A model generated the notes under the pieces. It saw only the letters and a list, made by a program, of their open reading frames with translations. It was not told where the DNA came from and made no database searches. A program made the translations under genes and the position numbers. Positions 36,572-45,711 of a stretch of DNA of 64,000 bases are shown one piece after another. The stretch is from Mycolicibacterium fallax (GTDB lineage: Bacteria; Actinomycetota; Actinomycetes; Mycobacteriales; Mycobacteriaceae), in NCBI RefSeq assembly GCF_010726955.1, contig NZ_AP022603.1:186001-250000 (forward strand), in the 5' to 3' direction. The stretch's first letter is position 1, and the number at the start of each line of letters is the position of its first letter.

Positions 36572-38331
36572 TCGGACGTGCGCCGGTGCAGCCGTGCGCC
36601 CAGGTTGGTCTTGGCCAGGTCGATCAGCTCATCGCCGCGGCCCGACAGCAGGGTCTTGGTGGCCCACAGCGAGAAGCCGGCCAGCTGCGCGGCGGTGATG
36701 GTGGGCGGAATGGACAACTCCTGGCGCGCGGTGAGCACCTCGACCAGCGCCGGACCCGGATGGGCGAACGCCGCGTCCAGTGCGGCGTCGATTTCGCTGG
36801 GCCGTTCCACCCGGCTGGCATGGATGCCCATCGCCCGGGCCACCTCGGCGAACACCGGATTGTCCAGCCCGGTGCCGTAGTTCACGATCCCGGCGGCTTT
36901 CATCTCGATTTCGACGAAGCTCAGCGCACCGTTGTTGAACACGATCATCTTCACCGGCAGGTCCGCCTGGACCAGGGTGAGCAGGTCGCCGAGCATCATC
37001 GACAGCCCGCCGTCGCCGGACAGCGTGACGACCTGGCGACCGGGATTGCCGGCCGCAGCGCCGATCGCCTGCGGCACCGCGTTGGCCATGCTGCCGTGAT
37101 TGAAAGATCCGAGCAGCCTGCGGCGACCGTTCATCCGCAGGTAGCGCGCCGCCCAGATGACCGGGGTGCCGACGTCGGCGATGAACACCGCGTCGTCGGC
37201 GGCCAGCGCGTCGACCCGCCGGGCCAGCAGCTCCGGCAGCACCGGGGTGCGATCGCGGTCACCGCCGGCAACCCGGTCCAGCTGTTCCCGGGTGCGCAGG
37301 TAGGTCTGCCGTGATCGCTGCAGATGCGCGGAATCGGCATGCGGGCGCAGCGTCGTATTCAGCTGCGTCAGGGTGTCTTTCACCGATCCGACCAGGGCGA
37401 CGTCCACCCTGGTGCGGCGGCCGATGTGTTCACCGCGCAGGTCGATTTGAATGACCCGCGCGCGCGGGGGATAGAACTGTCGGTAGGGGAAGTCGGTGCC
37501 CAGCATCAGCAGGACGTCGGCGTCGGCCATCGCGTCATAGCCGGATCGAAAGCCCAGCAACCCGGTCATGCCGACGTCGTACGGGTTGTCGTATTCGACG
37601 AACTCCTTGCCACGCAGGGTGTGTACGACCGGGGCCTGCAGCAGCTCTGCGACGGTGAGCAGTTCGGCGTGGGCGCCCTGGCAGCCGGCGCCGGCCAGGA
37701 TGGTCACCGATCGCGCGGAGTTCAGCAGTTCGACCGCGCGACCCAACTCGATCGGATCGGGCAGCCGGGCCCCGGAGCCGGCGGTGATCGGCCCGGCCGG
37801 TGCGTCAACGTCGATCTTGGCGGCCAGGATGTCGCCGGGGATGGTCAGCACCGCGACCCCGCGCCGGTCCAGTGCCGCCCGGATCGCGATGTCGAGCAGG
37901 TATGGCAGCTGGTCGACGTGCGAGACCAGTTCGCTGTACACGCTGCACTCGGCGAACAGGTTCTGCGGGTGGGTCTCCTGGAAGTAGCCGCTGCCGATCT
38001 CGGCGCTGGGGATGTGCGAGGCGATCGCCAGCACCGGCACCCCGCTGCGGTGCGCGTCGAACAGTCCGTTGATCAGATGCAGGTTGCCCGGTCCGCAGCT
38101 GGCCGCGCAGACCGCCAGGTTCCCGGTCAGGGCGGCCTCGGCGCCGGCGGCGAACCCGGCGGCCTCCTCGTGCCGCACGTGGACCCAGTCCAGCGTGCCG
38201 TCCCGGCGCAACGCGTCGGTGAAGGCGTTCAGGGAGTCGCCCGGCAACCCGTAGATGCGTTGCACGCCAGCGGCTTTGACGGTGTCGAGGATCAGCTGGG
38301 ACACGGTTCGCGCCATGGCGGCTCCGATCAT
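36568..38331 (-). CDS. TPP-dependent pyruvate oxidase/dehydrogenase, PoxB-like
   Basis: A 587-residue TPP/FAD enzyme of the acetolactate synthase superfamily, closest in pattern to pyruvate:quinone oxidoreductase (PoxB). Motifs: GVQRIYGLPGDSLNAF, catalytic Glu in VRHEEAAGFAAGAEA, TPP motif SGDGGLSMMLGDLLTLVQ to VFNNGALSFVEIEMKAAG. The product would be acetate and CO2 if it is PoxB. The start is uncertain: ATG 38331 (MIGAAMARTV) or 38316 (MARTV); neither has a good ribosome binding site. It is not IlvB, which is encoded at 27103. Confidence 0.8.
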   Translation of the reverse strand: MIGAAMARTVSQLILDTVKAAGVQRIYGLPGDSLNAFTDALRRDGTLDWVHVRHEEAAGFAAGAEAALTGNLAVCAASCGPGNLHLINGLFDAHRSGVPVLAIASHIPSAEIGSGYFQETHPQNLFAECSVYSELVSHVDQLPYLLDIAIRAALDRRGVAVLTIPGDILAAKIDVDAPAGPITAGSGARLPDPIELGRAVELLNSARSVTILAGAGCQGAHAELLTVAELLQAPVVHTLRGKEFVEYDNPYDVGMTGLLGFRSGYDAMADADVLLMLGTDFPYRQFYPPRARVIQIDLRGEHIGRRTRVDVALVGSVKDTLTQLNTTLRPHADSAHLQRSRQTYLRTREQLDRVAGGDRDRTPVLPELLARRVDALAADDAVFIADVGTPVIWAARYLRMNGRRRLLGSFNHGSMANAVPQAIGAAAGNPGRQVVTLSGDGGLSMMLGDLLTLVQADLPVKMIVFNNGALSFVEIEMKAAGIVNYGTGLDNPVFAEVARAMGIHASRVERPSEIDAALDAAFAHPGPALVEVLTARQELSIPPTITAAQLAGFSLWATKTLLSGRGDELIDLAKTNLGARLHRRTSD

Positions 38332-38371
38332 CGCCCGATGCGGGAGGTTTCAGTCTATCGCCGGGGCTGGA

Positions 38372-39022
38372 TCAGGCGAGCCGGCGGGCGGTCACCATCG
38401 CGACCAGAAACTCCTCCAGGTGCGCGCGGTCGACCTCGACCTCACCGCGCAGCCAACCGGTCACCAGGTCCAAACCGCCGGCCACCAAAGTCCAGGCGGC
38501 CAGGTCGATGTCGGTGTCGAGCGGGTTCTCGATGGGCAGCAGGGCGCGGCCCTGCTCGGCCATGATGGCGGCCAATGTCCCGATCACCTCGCGGCGGCGG
38601 GCCCGCAGTGCCTCGGTGGCCTGCGACTCGATCAGCAGGTGGCCCCGACGCGGATCCGCGGTCAGGTAACCCAGGCCGCTGGCGATGGCCGCACGGGCCC
38701 GCAGCAGGGGATCGGGCGGGCTCGCGGAGAGAGCTGCCACCATTTCAGCTGCCGCGGCGGTCATCTGGGTGTCGAAGGCCGCGACGAGAAGGTCATCGGT
38801 GTTGGCGAAGCTTTCGTAGAAGTACCGGTCGTTGAGCCGGGCCGCGACGCACACGCCCCGGACGGTCAGGCCGGCCACCCCGGACTCGGCGATCACGTCG
38901 GTGGCGGCGTCGATGAGTGCGCCGCGGCGGCGGGCTTGGCGCTCACCGGCGGTGGCTCCGCCGTAGGTGCGCGCCCGGGCCGACATGGCGTTGATTGTCG
39001 CACCCTTGACCCGCGTAGCCAT
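38372..39022 (-). CDS. TetR family regulator
   Basis: A 216-residue repressor-type protein. The DNA-binding domain (about 22-70) is ALIDAATDVIAESGVAGLTV with the helix-turn-helix VRGVCVAARLNDRYFYESFANT; the rest is the variable ligand domain. ATG at 39022 was chosen over 38996 because an inverted repeat begins at that codon; this is uncertain. It diverges from the DUF2236 gene, whose expression it most likely controls, together with its own. Confidence 0.82.
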   Translation of the reverse strand: MATRVKGATINAMSARARTYGGATAGERQARRRGALIDAATDVIAESGVAGLTVRGVCVAARLNDRYFYESFANTDDLLVAAFDTQMTAAAAEMVAALSASPPDPLLRARAAIASGLGYLTADPRRGHLLIESQATEALRARRREVIGTLAAIMAEQGRALLPIENPLDTDIDLAAWTLVAGGLDLVTGWLRGEVEVDRAHLEEFLVAMVTARRLA

Positions 39023-39044
39023 CTGGTTGAGACTGTCACCAGAT
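39021..39044. promoter_or_regulatory. Operator between tetR and the DUF2236 gene
   Basis: ATCTGGT (39021-39027) and ACCAGAT (39038-39044) are perfect 7-bp arms spaced by ten bases. The dyad overlaps the chosen tetR start codon and lies 29 bases before the divergent gene, an expected position for autoregulation and control of the neighbour. Confidence 0.62.
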
Positions 39045-39073
39045 ATCCGTTGGGCGACGGAAGGGCAAGTTTG

Positions 39074-40276
39074 ATGGGGTCCACCGCACCGAAGTTGCCG
39101 AATCCGGCTGCGCTGTCGGACTTCCCGTTCAACGTGTTCGTCCGGTTGCTGGCCGACGGCGATGTGCGGGCGACCGCCGCGCAGCGCGGATCCTTCCGAC
39201 GCTTCACCGACCTCGGTGACCCGCTGGCCGACGACGTCGTGGCGATGATCGCGGCGATGCCGCCTCGGCTGGGCCGGGCGATGTTCGAGACCGCAGTGGA
39301 GCGCGGTATCGACGCGGTGCCAGATCCGCCGCCGGAATTGGTGGCGTTCTTTGCCCAGGTCGACGACCAGCCGTACTGGCTGGACTACGACAAGCTCGCG
39401 CTGGCCGCCCGGGTCAGCATGCGCACCGGTTTGGTGGGGATCGGGCTTGCGCTGCCGGGGCTGGCGCTGACCGGGGGGTACCTCGCCGCCAAGGCAGACA
39501 AGCCGCTGGTGGGCACCGGGGATCTGCACCGGATGGCACCGCGGCGCCTCAACGAGACCGCCACCTGGTACATCGACGTGACCTCGCCGGGCGGATTGCG
39601 CCGATTCGCCCCGGGGTTCACCGGAACGCTCCGGGTCCGATTGATGCACGCGCAGGTACGCGCGGCGATGCATCGCCGCGCGGATTGGGACTACGACAAC
39701 TGGGACGCACCCATCAATCAGGTGCAGCTGGCCGGCACGCTGATGCTGTTCTCGCTGGCGAACCTGGCCGGTTGCCAGGCGATGGGGATGCGGTTCTCCG
39801 ATCGGGAACGCGATGCGGTGTACCACTTCTGGCGTTACGTCGGGATCCTGATGGGGGTGCATCCGGAGCTGGTGCCCACCTGCGAGGCCGATACCTGGCG
39901 GTTGTTCTGGCTGGAGGCCGACACCGAGTTCGCCCCCGACGAGGATTCGGCGCGGCTGGCCGCGGCCCTGCATGATCGCCGCGAGGACGGTTGGCAGACC
40001 GAGGCGGCCCGGGCCTACCTGTCGGCCTACAGCCGGCTGATGCTCGGCCGCAGCAACGCCGACCGGCTCGGCCTGGCCGACAACAAGCCGTTGCAGGCGG
40101 CGGTCGTGGCCACCGCGGCCGTCAACCGGGTCTTCGACTACCACCGGGTGGTGCCGGGAATGACCCGATTGGCCGAGGAGATGGGGCAGCGAGCCCGGCG
40201 AGGATTCATCGCCCGCGGCCTCAAGGCCAGTGGCGGCGACCGGTCCTACCGCCGCCACGACAGCCTGACCGAGTGA
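39074..40276 (+). CDS. DUF2236 (MpaB/Lcp-type oxygenase) protein, long form
   Basis: A 400-residue protein, the length expected for Lcp-like bacterial oxygenases. The candidate heme-ligand motif is LMHAQVRAAMH near residue 192, after LNETATWYIDV and PGGLRRFAPGF; WDAPINQVQLAGTLMLFS follows. GGAAGGG nine bases before the ATG supports the start at 39074. No export signal is obvious, unlike secreted rubber oxygenases, so it is probably cytosolic. Substrate unknown. Confidence 0.78.
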   Translation: MGSTAPKLPNPAALSDFPFNVFVRLLADGDVRATAAQRGSFRRFTDLGDPLADDVVAMIAAMPPRLGRAMFETAVERGIDAVPDPPPELVAFFAQVDDQPYWLDYDKLALAARVSMRTGLVGIGLALPGLALTGGYLAAKADKPLVGTGDLHRMAPRRLNETATWYIDVTSPGGLRRFAPGFTGTLRVRLMHAQVRAAMHRRADWDYDNWDAPINQVQLAGTLMLFSLANLAGCQAMGMRFSDRERDAVYHFWRYVGILMGVHPELVPTCEADTWRLFWLEADTEFAPDEDSARLAAALHDRREDGWQTEAARAYLSAYSRLMLGRSNADRLGLADNKPLQAAVVATAAVNRVFDYHRVVPGMTRLAEEMGQRARRGFIARGLKASGGDRSYRRHDSLTE

Positions 40277-40277
40277 C

Positions 40278-40303
40278 TCTCAGTATCTGAGATTGAAGTT
40301 CAA
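40278..40303. promoter_or_regulatory. Two adjacent palindromes before the MFS gene
   Basis: TCTCAG-TAT-CTGAGA (40278-40292) is followed at once by TTGAA-G-TTCAA (40293-40303). They lie between the DUF2236 stop and the MFS start and could be operators or a processing/termination element. Confidence 0.4.
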
Positions 40304-40334
40304 CAGCCTGAGACGGCCATGGCAGCATGGCGGC

Positions 40335-41525
40335 ATGGATATCGACGCGATCGGCACCGCCCGACGCTGGTCGATTCTGGCGATCGCGCTGAGCGCGACG
40401 CTGTTCAGCAACGTCTTCATCAACGGCATGGCCTTTCTCATCCCGACGTTGCACAGTCAGCGCGGCCTGGACCTGGCCCACGCCGGGTTGGTGTCGGCCA
40501 TGCCGGCCTTCGGCATGGTGATGACGCTGATCGTCTGGGGCTACGTGGTGGACCGGATCGGCGAGCGCACCGTGCTCACCGTCGGATCGGCACTGACCGC
40601 GGCGGCCGGATTTGCCGCCGCGGCAGCGGATTCCCTTCCGGCCGTGCAGGTCTGGCTGTTCCTCGGCGGGATGGCCGCGGCCAGCAGCAACTCGGCCAGC
40701 GCGCGGATGGTGGTGGGGTGGTTCCCGCCGCAGACCCGCGGGCTGGCCATGGGCATCCGCCAGACCGCGCAACCCCTCGGGGTCGGGCTCGGCGCCCTGG
40801 TGATCCCGCAGATCGCCGCCACCCACGGGGTGTCGGCCGCGCTGCTGTTCCCGGCGGCGGTGTGCGCGGTGGCGGCGGTGTTGTCGGGCGTCGGACTGCT
40901 CGACCCGCCGCGTCCCGATCGCGCCGATGCGCACCCCGACGAGTTGGCCAACCCGTACCGGGGATCAAACACGCTGGGGCGGATCCACCTGGTCTCGGTG
41001 CTGCTGGTGGTTCCGCAGGCCCTGGTGTGGACCTTCACCCTGGTGTGGCTGATCGCCGACCGGGGCTGGTCGGCGCCGGCGGCCGGTGCGGTGGTCACCG
41101 CCGCGCAGTTGCTCGGTGCGGCCGGGCGGATCGCCGCGGGCCGGTGGTCGGACCGGGTCGGCTCCCGGCTGCGTCCGATCCGGGTGATCGCCGCGGCCGC
41201 CGCGGTGTCGATGGCGCTGCTGGCGATCACCGAGGTGTTTGACTCGCCGTGGTCGGTGGTCATCATGCTGGTGGCCTCGATGGTGACGGTGTCCGACAAC
41301 GGCCTGGCCTTCACCGCCATCGCCGAGATCGCCGGCCCGTTCTGGAGTGGCCGGGCACTCGGGGTGCAGAACACCAGCCAGTTGTTCGCCGCGGGCGTGG
41401 TGCCGCCGGCCTTCGGGGCGCTGATCACCTCCGCCGGTTACGCGGCGGCGTTCGGGGTGTGCGCGGTGTTTCCGCTGCTGGCACTGCCGTTCATTCCGGT
41501 GGCCGCCGATCCGCTGCGCGACTGA
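40335..41525 (+). CDS. MFS transporter
   Basis: A 396-residue major facilitator with about twelve membrane helices. MFS loop motifs are visible (VDRIGERTVLTVGSAL after helix 2; GIRQTAQPLGVGLGAL; GRWSDRVGSRLRP in the central half). ATG at 40335 is preferred; an upstream TTG at 40293 adds 14 non-hydrophobic residues. From memory M. tuberculosis has an MFS gene (Rv2994) between leuB and the FAH-family gene, so this is probably its counterpart while the genes before it are extra. Substrate unknown. Confidence 0.82.
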   Translation: MDIDAIGTARRWSILAIALSATLFSNVFINGMAFLIPTLHSQRGLDLAHAGLVSAMPAFGMVMTLIVWGYVVDRIGERTVLTVGSALTAAAGFAAAAADSLPAVQVWLFLGGMAAASSNSASARMVVGWFPPQTRGLAMGIRQTAQPLGVGLGALVIPQIAATHGVSAALLFPAAVCAVAAVLSGVGLLDPPRPDRADAHPDELANPYRGSNTLGRIHLVSVLLVVPQALVWTFTLVWLIADRGWSAPAAGAVVTAAQLLGAAGRIAAGRWSDRVGSRLRPIRVIAAAAAVSMALLAITEVFDSPWSVVIMLVASMVTVSDNGLAFTAIAEIAGPFWSGRALGVQNTSQLFAAGVVPPAFGALITSAGYAAAFGVCAVFPLLALPFIPVAADPLRD

Positions 41526-41544
41526 ACCCGTTGCGGTCCAACGT

Positions 41545-41562
41545 CACCGGCGAGTGCCGGTG
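41545..41562. terminator. Hairpin between convergent MFS and HNH genes
   Basis: CACCGGC (41545-41551) pairs perfectly with GCCGGTG (41556-41562) around GAGT. It fills the gap between the two stop codons and could end transcription from both sides, though it has no T run. Confidence 0.5.
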
Positions 41563-42834
41563 TCAGGCAGCCTGCTGCTGCCGCAGCGTGTCGAAGAGGC
41601 ATTTCTCCATCGGGCTCAGCGGTTTTCGTCCCAGCAGAACCGGGGGAGCGGTGGACCGGTAGTGGTGGCCGGTGGGGGTGGTGAGCTCGGTGGTGTGCCG
41701 GTCGGCATCGATCGGTGCGACGAGCCAGCCGGCGGCCTGCTTGTTGTGATTGCACGCTTCGCAGGTGCCCTGGCCGTTGCGCTCACTGGTCGGACCGCCC
41801 CGGGTGGCGGGGGTGATGTGGTCGGTGTGACGGATGGGTGCATCGCAGTAGGGCGTTCGGCAGGAGTGATCCCGAAACCGGATCAAGGTCGCCAGCCCCT
41901 TGGGGAACAGCCGCGACCTGGACTCCATCGCCACCAGCGCCCCGCTGCCGGGGTGGGCGTAGAGCCGGCGCAGCGTCGCCCGGACCTCCGGGGTGTCCAG
42001 CGCCGCGGCGATCAAGCTGCGAGCGATGTCGGCGGGAACCGGCCCGAAGCCGGGCACCACCGCCGGATCGTTGCCGCCGACCAGCGTCTGATCGGAGAGG
42101 ACCAGGCTCACCGCGATGGGTTCGGGTGTCTGGGCGGGGCGGCCGGTGATCCGTTCGATGAGGGCGTCGGCCATCAGCTGGCCGCGGGTCCGCCCGTCAC
42201 CGTTGCCGTCGGCGGCGCGGCGCAGCGCGGCATAGACGGAAACGCCCTTGGCCATCGGCAACAGCGCTGTCAGGTAGACCATGTTGTCCGGTGCGGGCCG
42301 GATGGTGACGCAGCGGTCGGCCTCGGCCTTCACCGCGCGGTCGACAACGGCATGCGGGTCGAGCCGATAGGCGATGGCCTTGGCCGCCGCGGCGATTCGT
42401 CCGTCGCCCAGCCCCGCCAGCGCCCCAGGGTCGGCACACAACTCGGCATCGAGGGTGGCGCGGTCGCCGACCTCCAGGCAGGCCGATTCCCGCACGATCA
42501 GCGTCGCGCGCCACTCCGAGAGCGCCCCGGTCTCCAGGGCCTTCAGGGTGTGCGGCATCTCATGGACCAGGGCCTGGGCGAAACCCAGATGCCGATTCCC
42601 CCGATTCGGTGAATCGTGGCGGGCCAGCGCGATCTCGGCGGCCAACCCGCGCCCGCGCCGCGCGGCCGGCACCCCGGCGGCGACCTCGGCGTCGTGACGC
42701 ACCGTCGCCAACTGAGCCGACAGCCGGGCCTGCGTCGCGGCGGCCTGCGACTTCAGCCGTTCGAGCTCGGCGATGCCGGATACCAGCGCGGCCTCGTCCT
42801 GCAGGTCAACCCCCGACGTCGCCAACTCGAACAT
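41563..42834 (-). CDS. DUF222 protein with C-terminal HNH nuclease domain (13E12 type)
   Basis: A 423-residue protein. The N-terminal two thirds are DUF222 (helical; LATVRHDAEVAAGVPAARRGRG). The C-terminal HNH domain reads CRTPYCDAPIRHTDHITPAT, then GTCEACNHNKQAAGW, with both CxxC-like zinc pairs and the catalytic His present. Such 13E12-type proteins occur in many copies in actinobacteria and are tied to mobile DNA, but their role is unknown. This copy looks intact. It diverges from the FAH gene with a mirrored -10 element. Confidence 0.88.
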   Translation of the reverse strand: MFELATSGVDLQDEAALVSGIAELERLKSQAAATQARLSAQLATVRHDAEVAAGVPAARRGRGLAAEIALARHDSPNRGNRHLGFAQALVHEMPHTLKALETGALSEWRATLIVRESACLEVGDRATLDAELCADPGALAGLGDGRIAAAAKAIAYRLDPHAVVDRAVKAEADRCVTIRPAPDNMVYLTALLPMAKGVSVYAALRRAADGNGDGRTRGQLMADALIERITGRPAQTPEPIAVSLVLSDQTLVGGNDPAVVPGFGPVPADIARSLIAAALDTPEVRATLRRLYAHPGSGALVAMESRSRLFPKGLATLIRFRDHSCRTPYCDAPIRHTDHITPATRGGPTSERNGQGTCEACNHNKQAAGWLVAPIDADRHTTELTTPTGHHYRSTAPPVLLGRKPLSPMEKCLFDTLRQQQAA

Positions 42835-42836
42835 GA

Positions 42837-42984
42837 CTCAAGCGTATGGGCGCACACCGACAGAAATCGGTCCGGAACGGGGGCCAGCCACCCGTCAACG
42901 CTGAGAATTCGGTGAGAATGTGCGAGCGGGTCGGGGCCGCGGCTCCCGGTGATCCGGCGCACGGCGATCCTCACTACGCTTGAG
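42837..42984. promoter_or_regulatory. Mirror-image leaderless promoters of HNH and FAH genes
   Basis: The ten bases TACGCTTGAG occur at 42975-42984 on the plus strand and at 42837-42846 on the minus strand. In both cases TACGCT (42975-42980; 42841-42846) ends six bases before an ATG (42987 and 42834). No ribosome binding sites are seen. Nothing else was recognised in the 152-base gap. Confidence 0.55.
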
Positions 42985-42986
42985 CG

Positions 42987-43781
42987 ATGCGCCTAGGACG
43001 AGTTGCCACCCCCGCCGGGGTGGTCTTTGTGGTGATCGAGGGTGACGGCGACGACGCCGTGGCCAAGGAGATCGCCGAGCAATACCTGTCTCGCAACCCG
43101 ACCTTCACCGGTCGCAGCTGGCCGATGGCCGATGTGCGGCTGTTGGCCCCGATCCTGGCCAGCAAGGTCATCTGCATGGGCAAGAACTACGCCGCGCACG
43201 CCCGGGAGATGGGTGGCGAGGCACCGGAGGATCCGGTGATCTTCCTCAAGCCCAACACCGCGATCATCGGCCCGGGCGTGCCGATTCAGCTGCCCCACGA
43301 CGCGAACCCGGTGCACCACGAGGGCGAACTCGCCATCGTCATCGAACGGCCCTGCAAGGACGTGCCCGCCGACCGGGCCGCGCAGTACATCCTGGGCTAC
43401 ACCATCGCCAACGACGTCTCGGCGCGCGATCAGCAGCAGAAGGACGGCCAGTGGATGCGGGCGAAAGGCCATGACACCTTCTGCCCGGTCGGCCCGTGGA
43501 TCGAGACCGCGGTGGACCCGTCGGATCTGGATATCCGCACCGAGGTCAACGGGCAGCCGCGCCAGGACTCCAACACCGCGTTCCTGCTGCACGACGTCGG
43601 CGCCATCATCGAGTGGGTGTCGGCCGTGATGACCCTGCTGCCCGGCGACCTGATCCTGACCGGTACCCCGGAGGGCGTCGGGCCGATCGAGGACGGCGAC
43701 ACCGTCGCCATCACCATCGAGGGCATCGGAACCTTGAGCAACCCCGTCGTCCGCAAGCCAGACCCCGAAGGAAAGCCGTGA
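42987..43781 (+). CDS. Fumarylacetoacetate hydrolase family protein
   Basis: A 264-residue metal-dependent hydrolase/decarboxylase/isomerase of the FAH superfamily. The C-terminal catalytic domain has [24 protein letters not shown], metal ligands in [11 protein letters not shown] and [11 protein letters not shown], and [15 protein letters not shown]. From memory it is the counterpart of Rv2993c, also upstream of gltX. The GTGA overlap couples it to gltX. The substrate cannot be set from sequence; acylpyruvates or homoprotocatechuate-type intermediates are options. Confidence 0.87.
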   Translation: MRLGRVATPAGVVFVVIEGDGDDAVAKEIAEQYLSRNPTFTGRSWPMADVRLLAPILASKVICMGKNYAAHAREMGGEAPEDPVIFLKPNTAIIGPGVPIQLPHDANPVHHEGELAIVIERPCKDVPADRAAQYILGYTIANDVSARDQQQKDGQWMRAKGHDTFCPVGPWIETAVDPSDLDIRTEVNGQPRQDSNTAFLLHDVGAIIEWVSAVMTLLPGDLILTGTPEGVGPIEDGDTVAITIEGIGTLSNPVVRKPDPEGKP

Positions 43782-45247
43782 CCGTACGCGTCCGTTTCTG
43801 CCCGTCGCCGACCGGCACCCCGCACGTCGGCCTGATCCGCACCGCGCTGTTCAACTGGGCCTACGCCCGGCACACCGGCGGCGCGTTCGTGTTTCGGATT
43901 GAGGACACCGACGCCGCCCGGGACAGCGAGGAGAGCTACCTGGCGCTGCTGGACGCGCTGCGCTGGCTCGGCATGGACTGGGACGAGGGCCCCGAGGTCG
44001 GCGGACCGTACGGTCCGTACCGCCAGTCGCAGCGCCGCGACTCCTATCTGGAGGTGGTGCAGAAGCTGCTCGACGCCGGCGAGGCCTACGAGGCCTACTC
44101 CACCGCCGAGGAGGTCGAGGCCCGGCACCTGGCCGCCGGGCGCAACCCGAAGCTGGGCTACGACAACTTCGATCGGGACCTCACCGACGCCCAGCGGGCC
44201 GAGTTCCGGGCCGCCGGCCGCTCGCCGGTGGTGCGGCTGCGGATGCCCGACGCCGACATCACCTGGACCGACCTGGTTCGCGGGCAGACCACCTTCCCGG
44301 CCGGGTCGGTGCCGGACTTCGCGCTCACCCGCGGCTCCGGCGACCCGCTCTACACACTGGTCAACCCCGTCGACGACGCCATGATGAAGATCACCCACGT
44401 GCTGCGCGGCGAGGACCTGCTGCCCTCGACCCCGCGCCAGATCGCGCTGTACCAGGCGCTGATCCGGATCGGGGTGGCCGAGGCGGTGCCGCAGTTCGCG
44501 CACCTGCCCTCGGTGCTGGGCGACGGCAACAAGAAGCTGTCCAAACGGGATCCGCAGTCCAACCTGTTCCTGCACCGCGACCGCGGGTTCATCCCCGAGG
44601 GTCTGCTGAATTACCTGGCGCTGCTGGGCTGGTCGATCGCCGACGACCGCGATCTGTTCAGCCTGGCGGAAATGGTGGAGGCCTTCGACGTCGCCGACGT
44701 GAACTCCAACCCGGCCCGGTTCGACCAGAAGAAGGCCGACGCCATCAACGCCGAGCACATCCGGCGACTCGGCGCCGAGGAGTTCGCCGACCGACTGGGC
44801 GCCTACCTGCTGGCCCACGGCCACCACCTGGATCTGACCCCGGCGCAGTTCGCCGAGGCGGCCGAGCTGGTGCAGACCCGCATCGTGGTGCTCGGTGACG
44901 CCTGGCCGCTGCTGAAATTCCTCGACGACGAGCACTATTGGATCGAGGAGAAGGCCGCCGCCAAGGAGCTGTCCGCGGCCGCCGCACCGGTGCTCGACGC
45001 CACCCTGGCCGCGCTCGATCCGGTCGGGGACTGGACCGCCGAGGCGATCGAGGCCGCCCTCCGGGAGGCTCTGATCGAGGGGCTGGAACTCAAGCCGCGC
45101 AAGGCGTTTGGGCCGATCCGGGTGGCGGTCACCGGCTCCACGGTGAGCCCACCGCTGTACGAGTCGATGGAGCTGCTCGGCCGCGACCGCAGCCTGTCCC
45201 GGTTGCGGCAGGCGCGGGCGAACCTGCCCGCCGAACAGGCCGATTAA
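43778..45247 (+). CDS. gltX: Glutamyl-tRNA synthetase
   Basis: Charges tRNA-Glu; in mycobacteria it also misacylates tRNA-Gln, later amidated by GatCAB. 489 residues. Class I signature [20 protein letters not shown] at residues 6-25 (HIGH-type) and KLSKRD near 250 (KMSKS-type). The GTG at 43778 overlaps the previous stop. Both tRNAs it serves, tRNA-Gln and tRNA-Glu, lie directly downstream. Confidence 0.96.
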   Translation: MTVRVRFCPSPTGTPHVGLIRTALFNWAYARHTGGAFVFRIEDTDAARDSEESYLALLDALRWLGMDWDEGPEVGGPYGPYRQSQRRDSYLEVVQKLLDAGEAYEAYSTAEEVEARHLAAGRNPKLGYDNFDRDLTDAQRAEFRAAGRSPVVRLRMPDADITWTDLVRGQTTFPAGSVPDFALTRGSGDPLYTLVNPVDDAMMKITHVLRGEDLLPSTPRQIALYQALIRIGVAEAVPQFAHLPSVLGDGNKKLSKRDPQSNLFLHRDRGFIPEGLLNYLALLGWSIADDRDLFSLAEMVEAFDVADVNSNPARFDQKKADAINAEHIRRLGAEEFADRLGAYLLAHGHHLDLTPAQFAEAAELVQTRIVVLGDAWPLLKFLDDEHYWIEEKAAAKELSAAAAPVLDATLAALDPVGDWTAEAIEAALREALIEGLELKPRKAFGPIRVAVTGSTVSPPLYESMELLGRDRSLSRLRQARANLPAEQAD

Positions 45248-45377
45248 GCCCCCGCGAAAATCTTTGATAGTCTGCTCGTCGGCCGTCACCGGCTGGCCCG
45301 AACCTCTCCCGCCCGCGGACATCCGCCCGCCGGCAACACCGGGAAATGGGTTCTGACCAGCCAAGACAGGTCGCCAA

Positions 45378-45449
45378 TGGGGTATGGTGTAATTGGCAAC
45401 ACAGCTGATTCTGGTTCAGCCATTCTAGGTTCGAGTCCTGGTACCCCAG
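45378..45449 (+). tRNA. tRNA-Gln (anticodon CTG)
   Basis: A 72-base cloverleaf: 7-bp acceptor TGGGGTA/TACCCCA, anticodon loop TTCTGGT with CTG, T-loop GGTTCGAGTCC, discriminator G at 45449. CCA is not encoded in full (CAG follows). Confidence 0.95.
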
Positions 45450-45567
45450 CAGCATGACCTCCCGTCCGCGGGTGGTCACGCCACCGGCAGCGGTTTTGGT
45501 CGGCGCGGTTCGCTGCGCTAAGCTGTCACAGCGGTTCCCGCCGAGTGATCGGTGTGAATCAGTTCTG

Positions 45568-45640
45568 GCCCCCGTCGTCTAGCGGCCTAGGACGCCGCCC
45601 TCTCACGGCGGTAGCGTGGGTTCGAATCCCATCGGGGGTA
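45568..45640 (+). tRNA. tRNA-Glu (anticodon CTC)
   Basis: A 73-base cloverleaf: acceptor GCCCCCG/CGGGGGT (first pair G-T), anticodon stem CCGCC/GGCGG with loop CTCTCAC, T-loop GGTTCGAATCC, discriminator A. CCA is encoded at 45641-45643. A strong terminator begins four bases later. Confidence 0.95.
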
Positions 45641-45646
45641 CCAGTC

Positions 45647-45681
45647 AAAAGTCCCCTCCCGAATATCGGGAGGGGACTTTT
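45647..45681 (+). terminator. Intrinsic terminator of tRNA-Glu
   Basis: A perfect 16-bp stem: AAAAGTCCCCTCCCGA (45647-45662), loop ATA, and its complement ending in TTTT (45666-45681). Being symmetrical with A and T runs it can work in both directions, also ending the opposing flavin-fold gene. Confidence 0.88.
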
Positions 45682-45711
45682 GTTCTGTCGCAGGCTCTTT
45701 GGCTGCTGGAG

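Noticed and set aside
38255..39073. N-terminal extension of the long DUF2236 protein
   Set aside because: It runs antisense through the TetR gene; the ATG at 39074 has a good GGAAGGG site.
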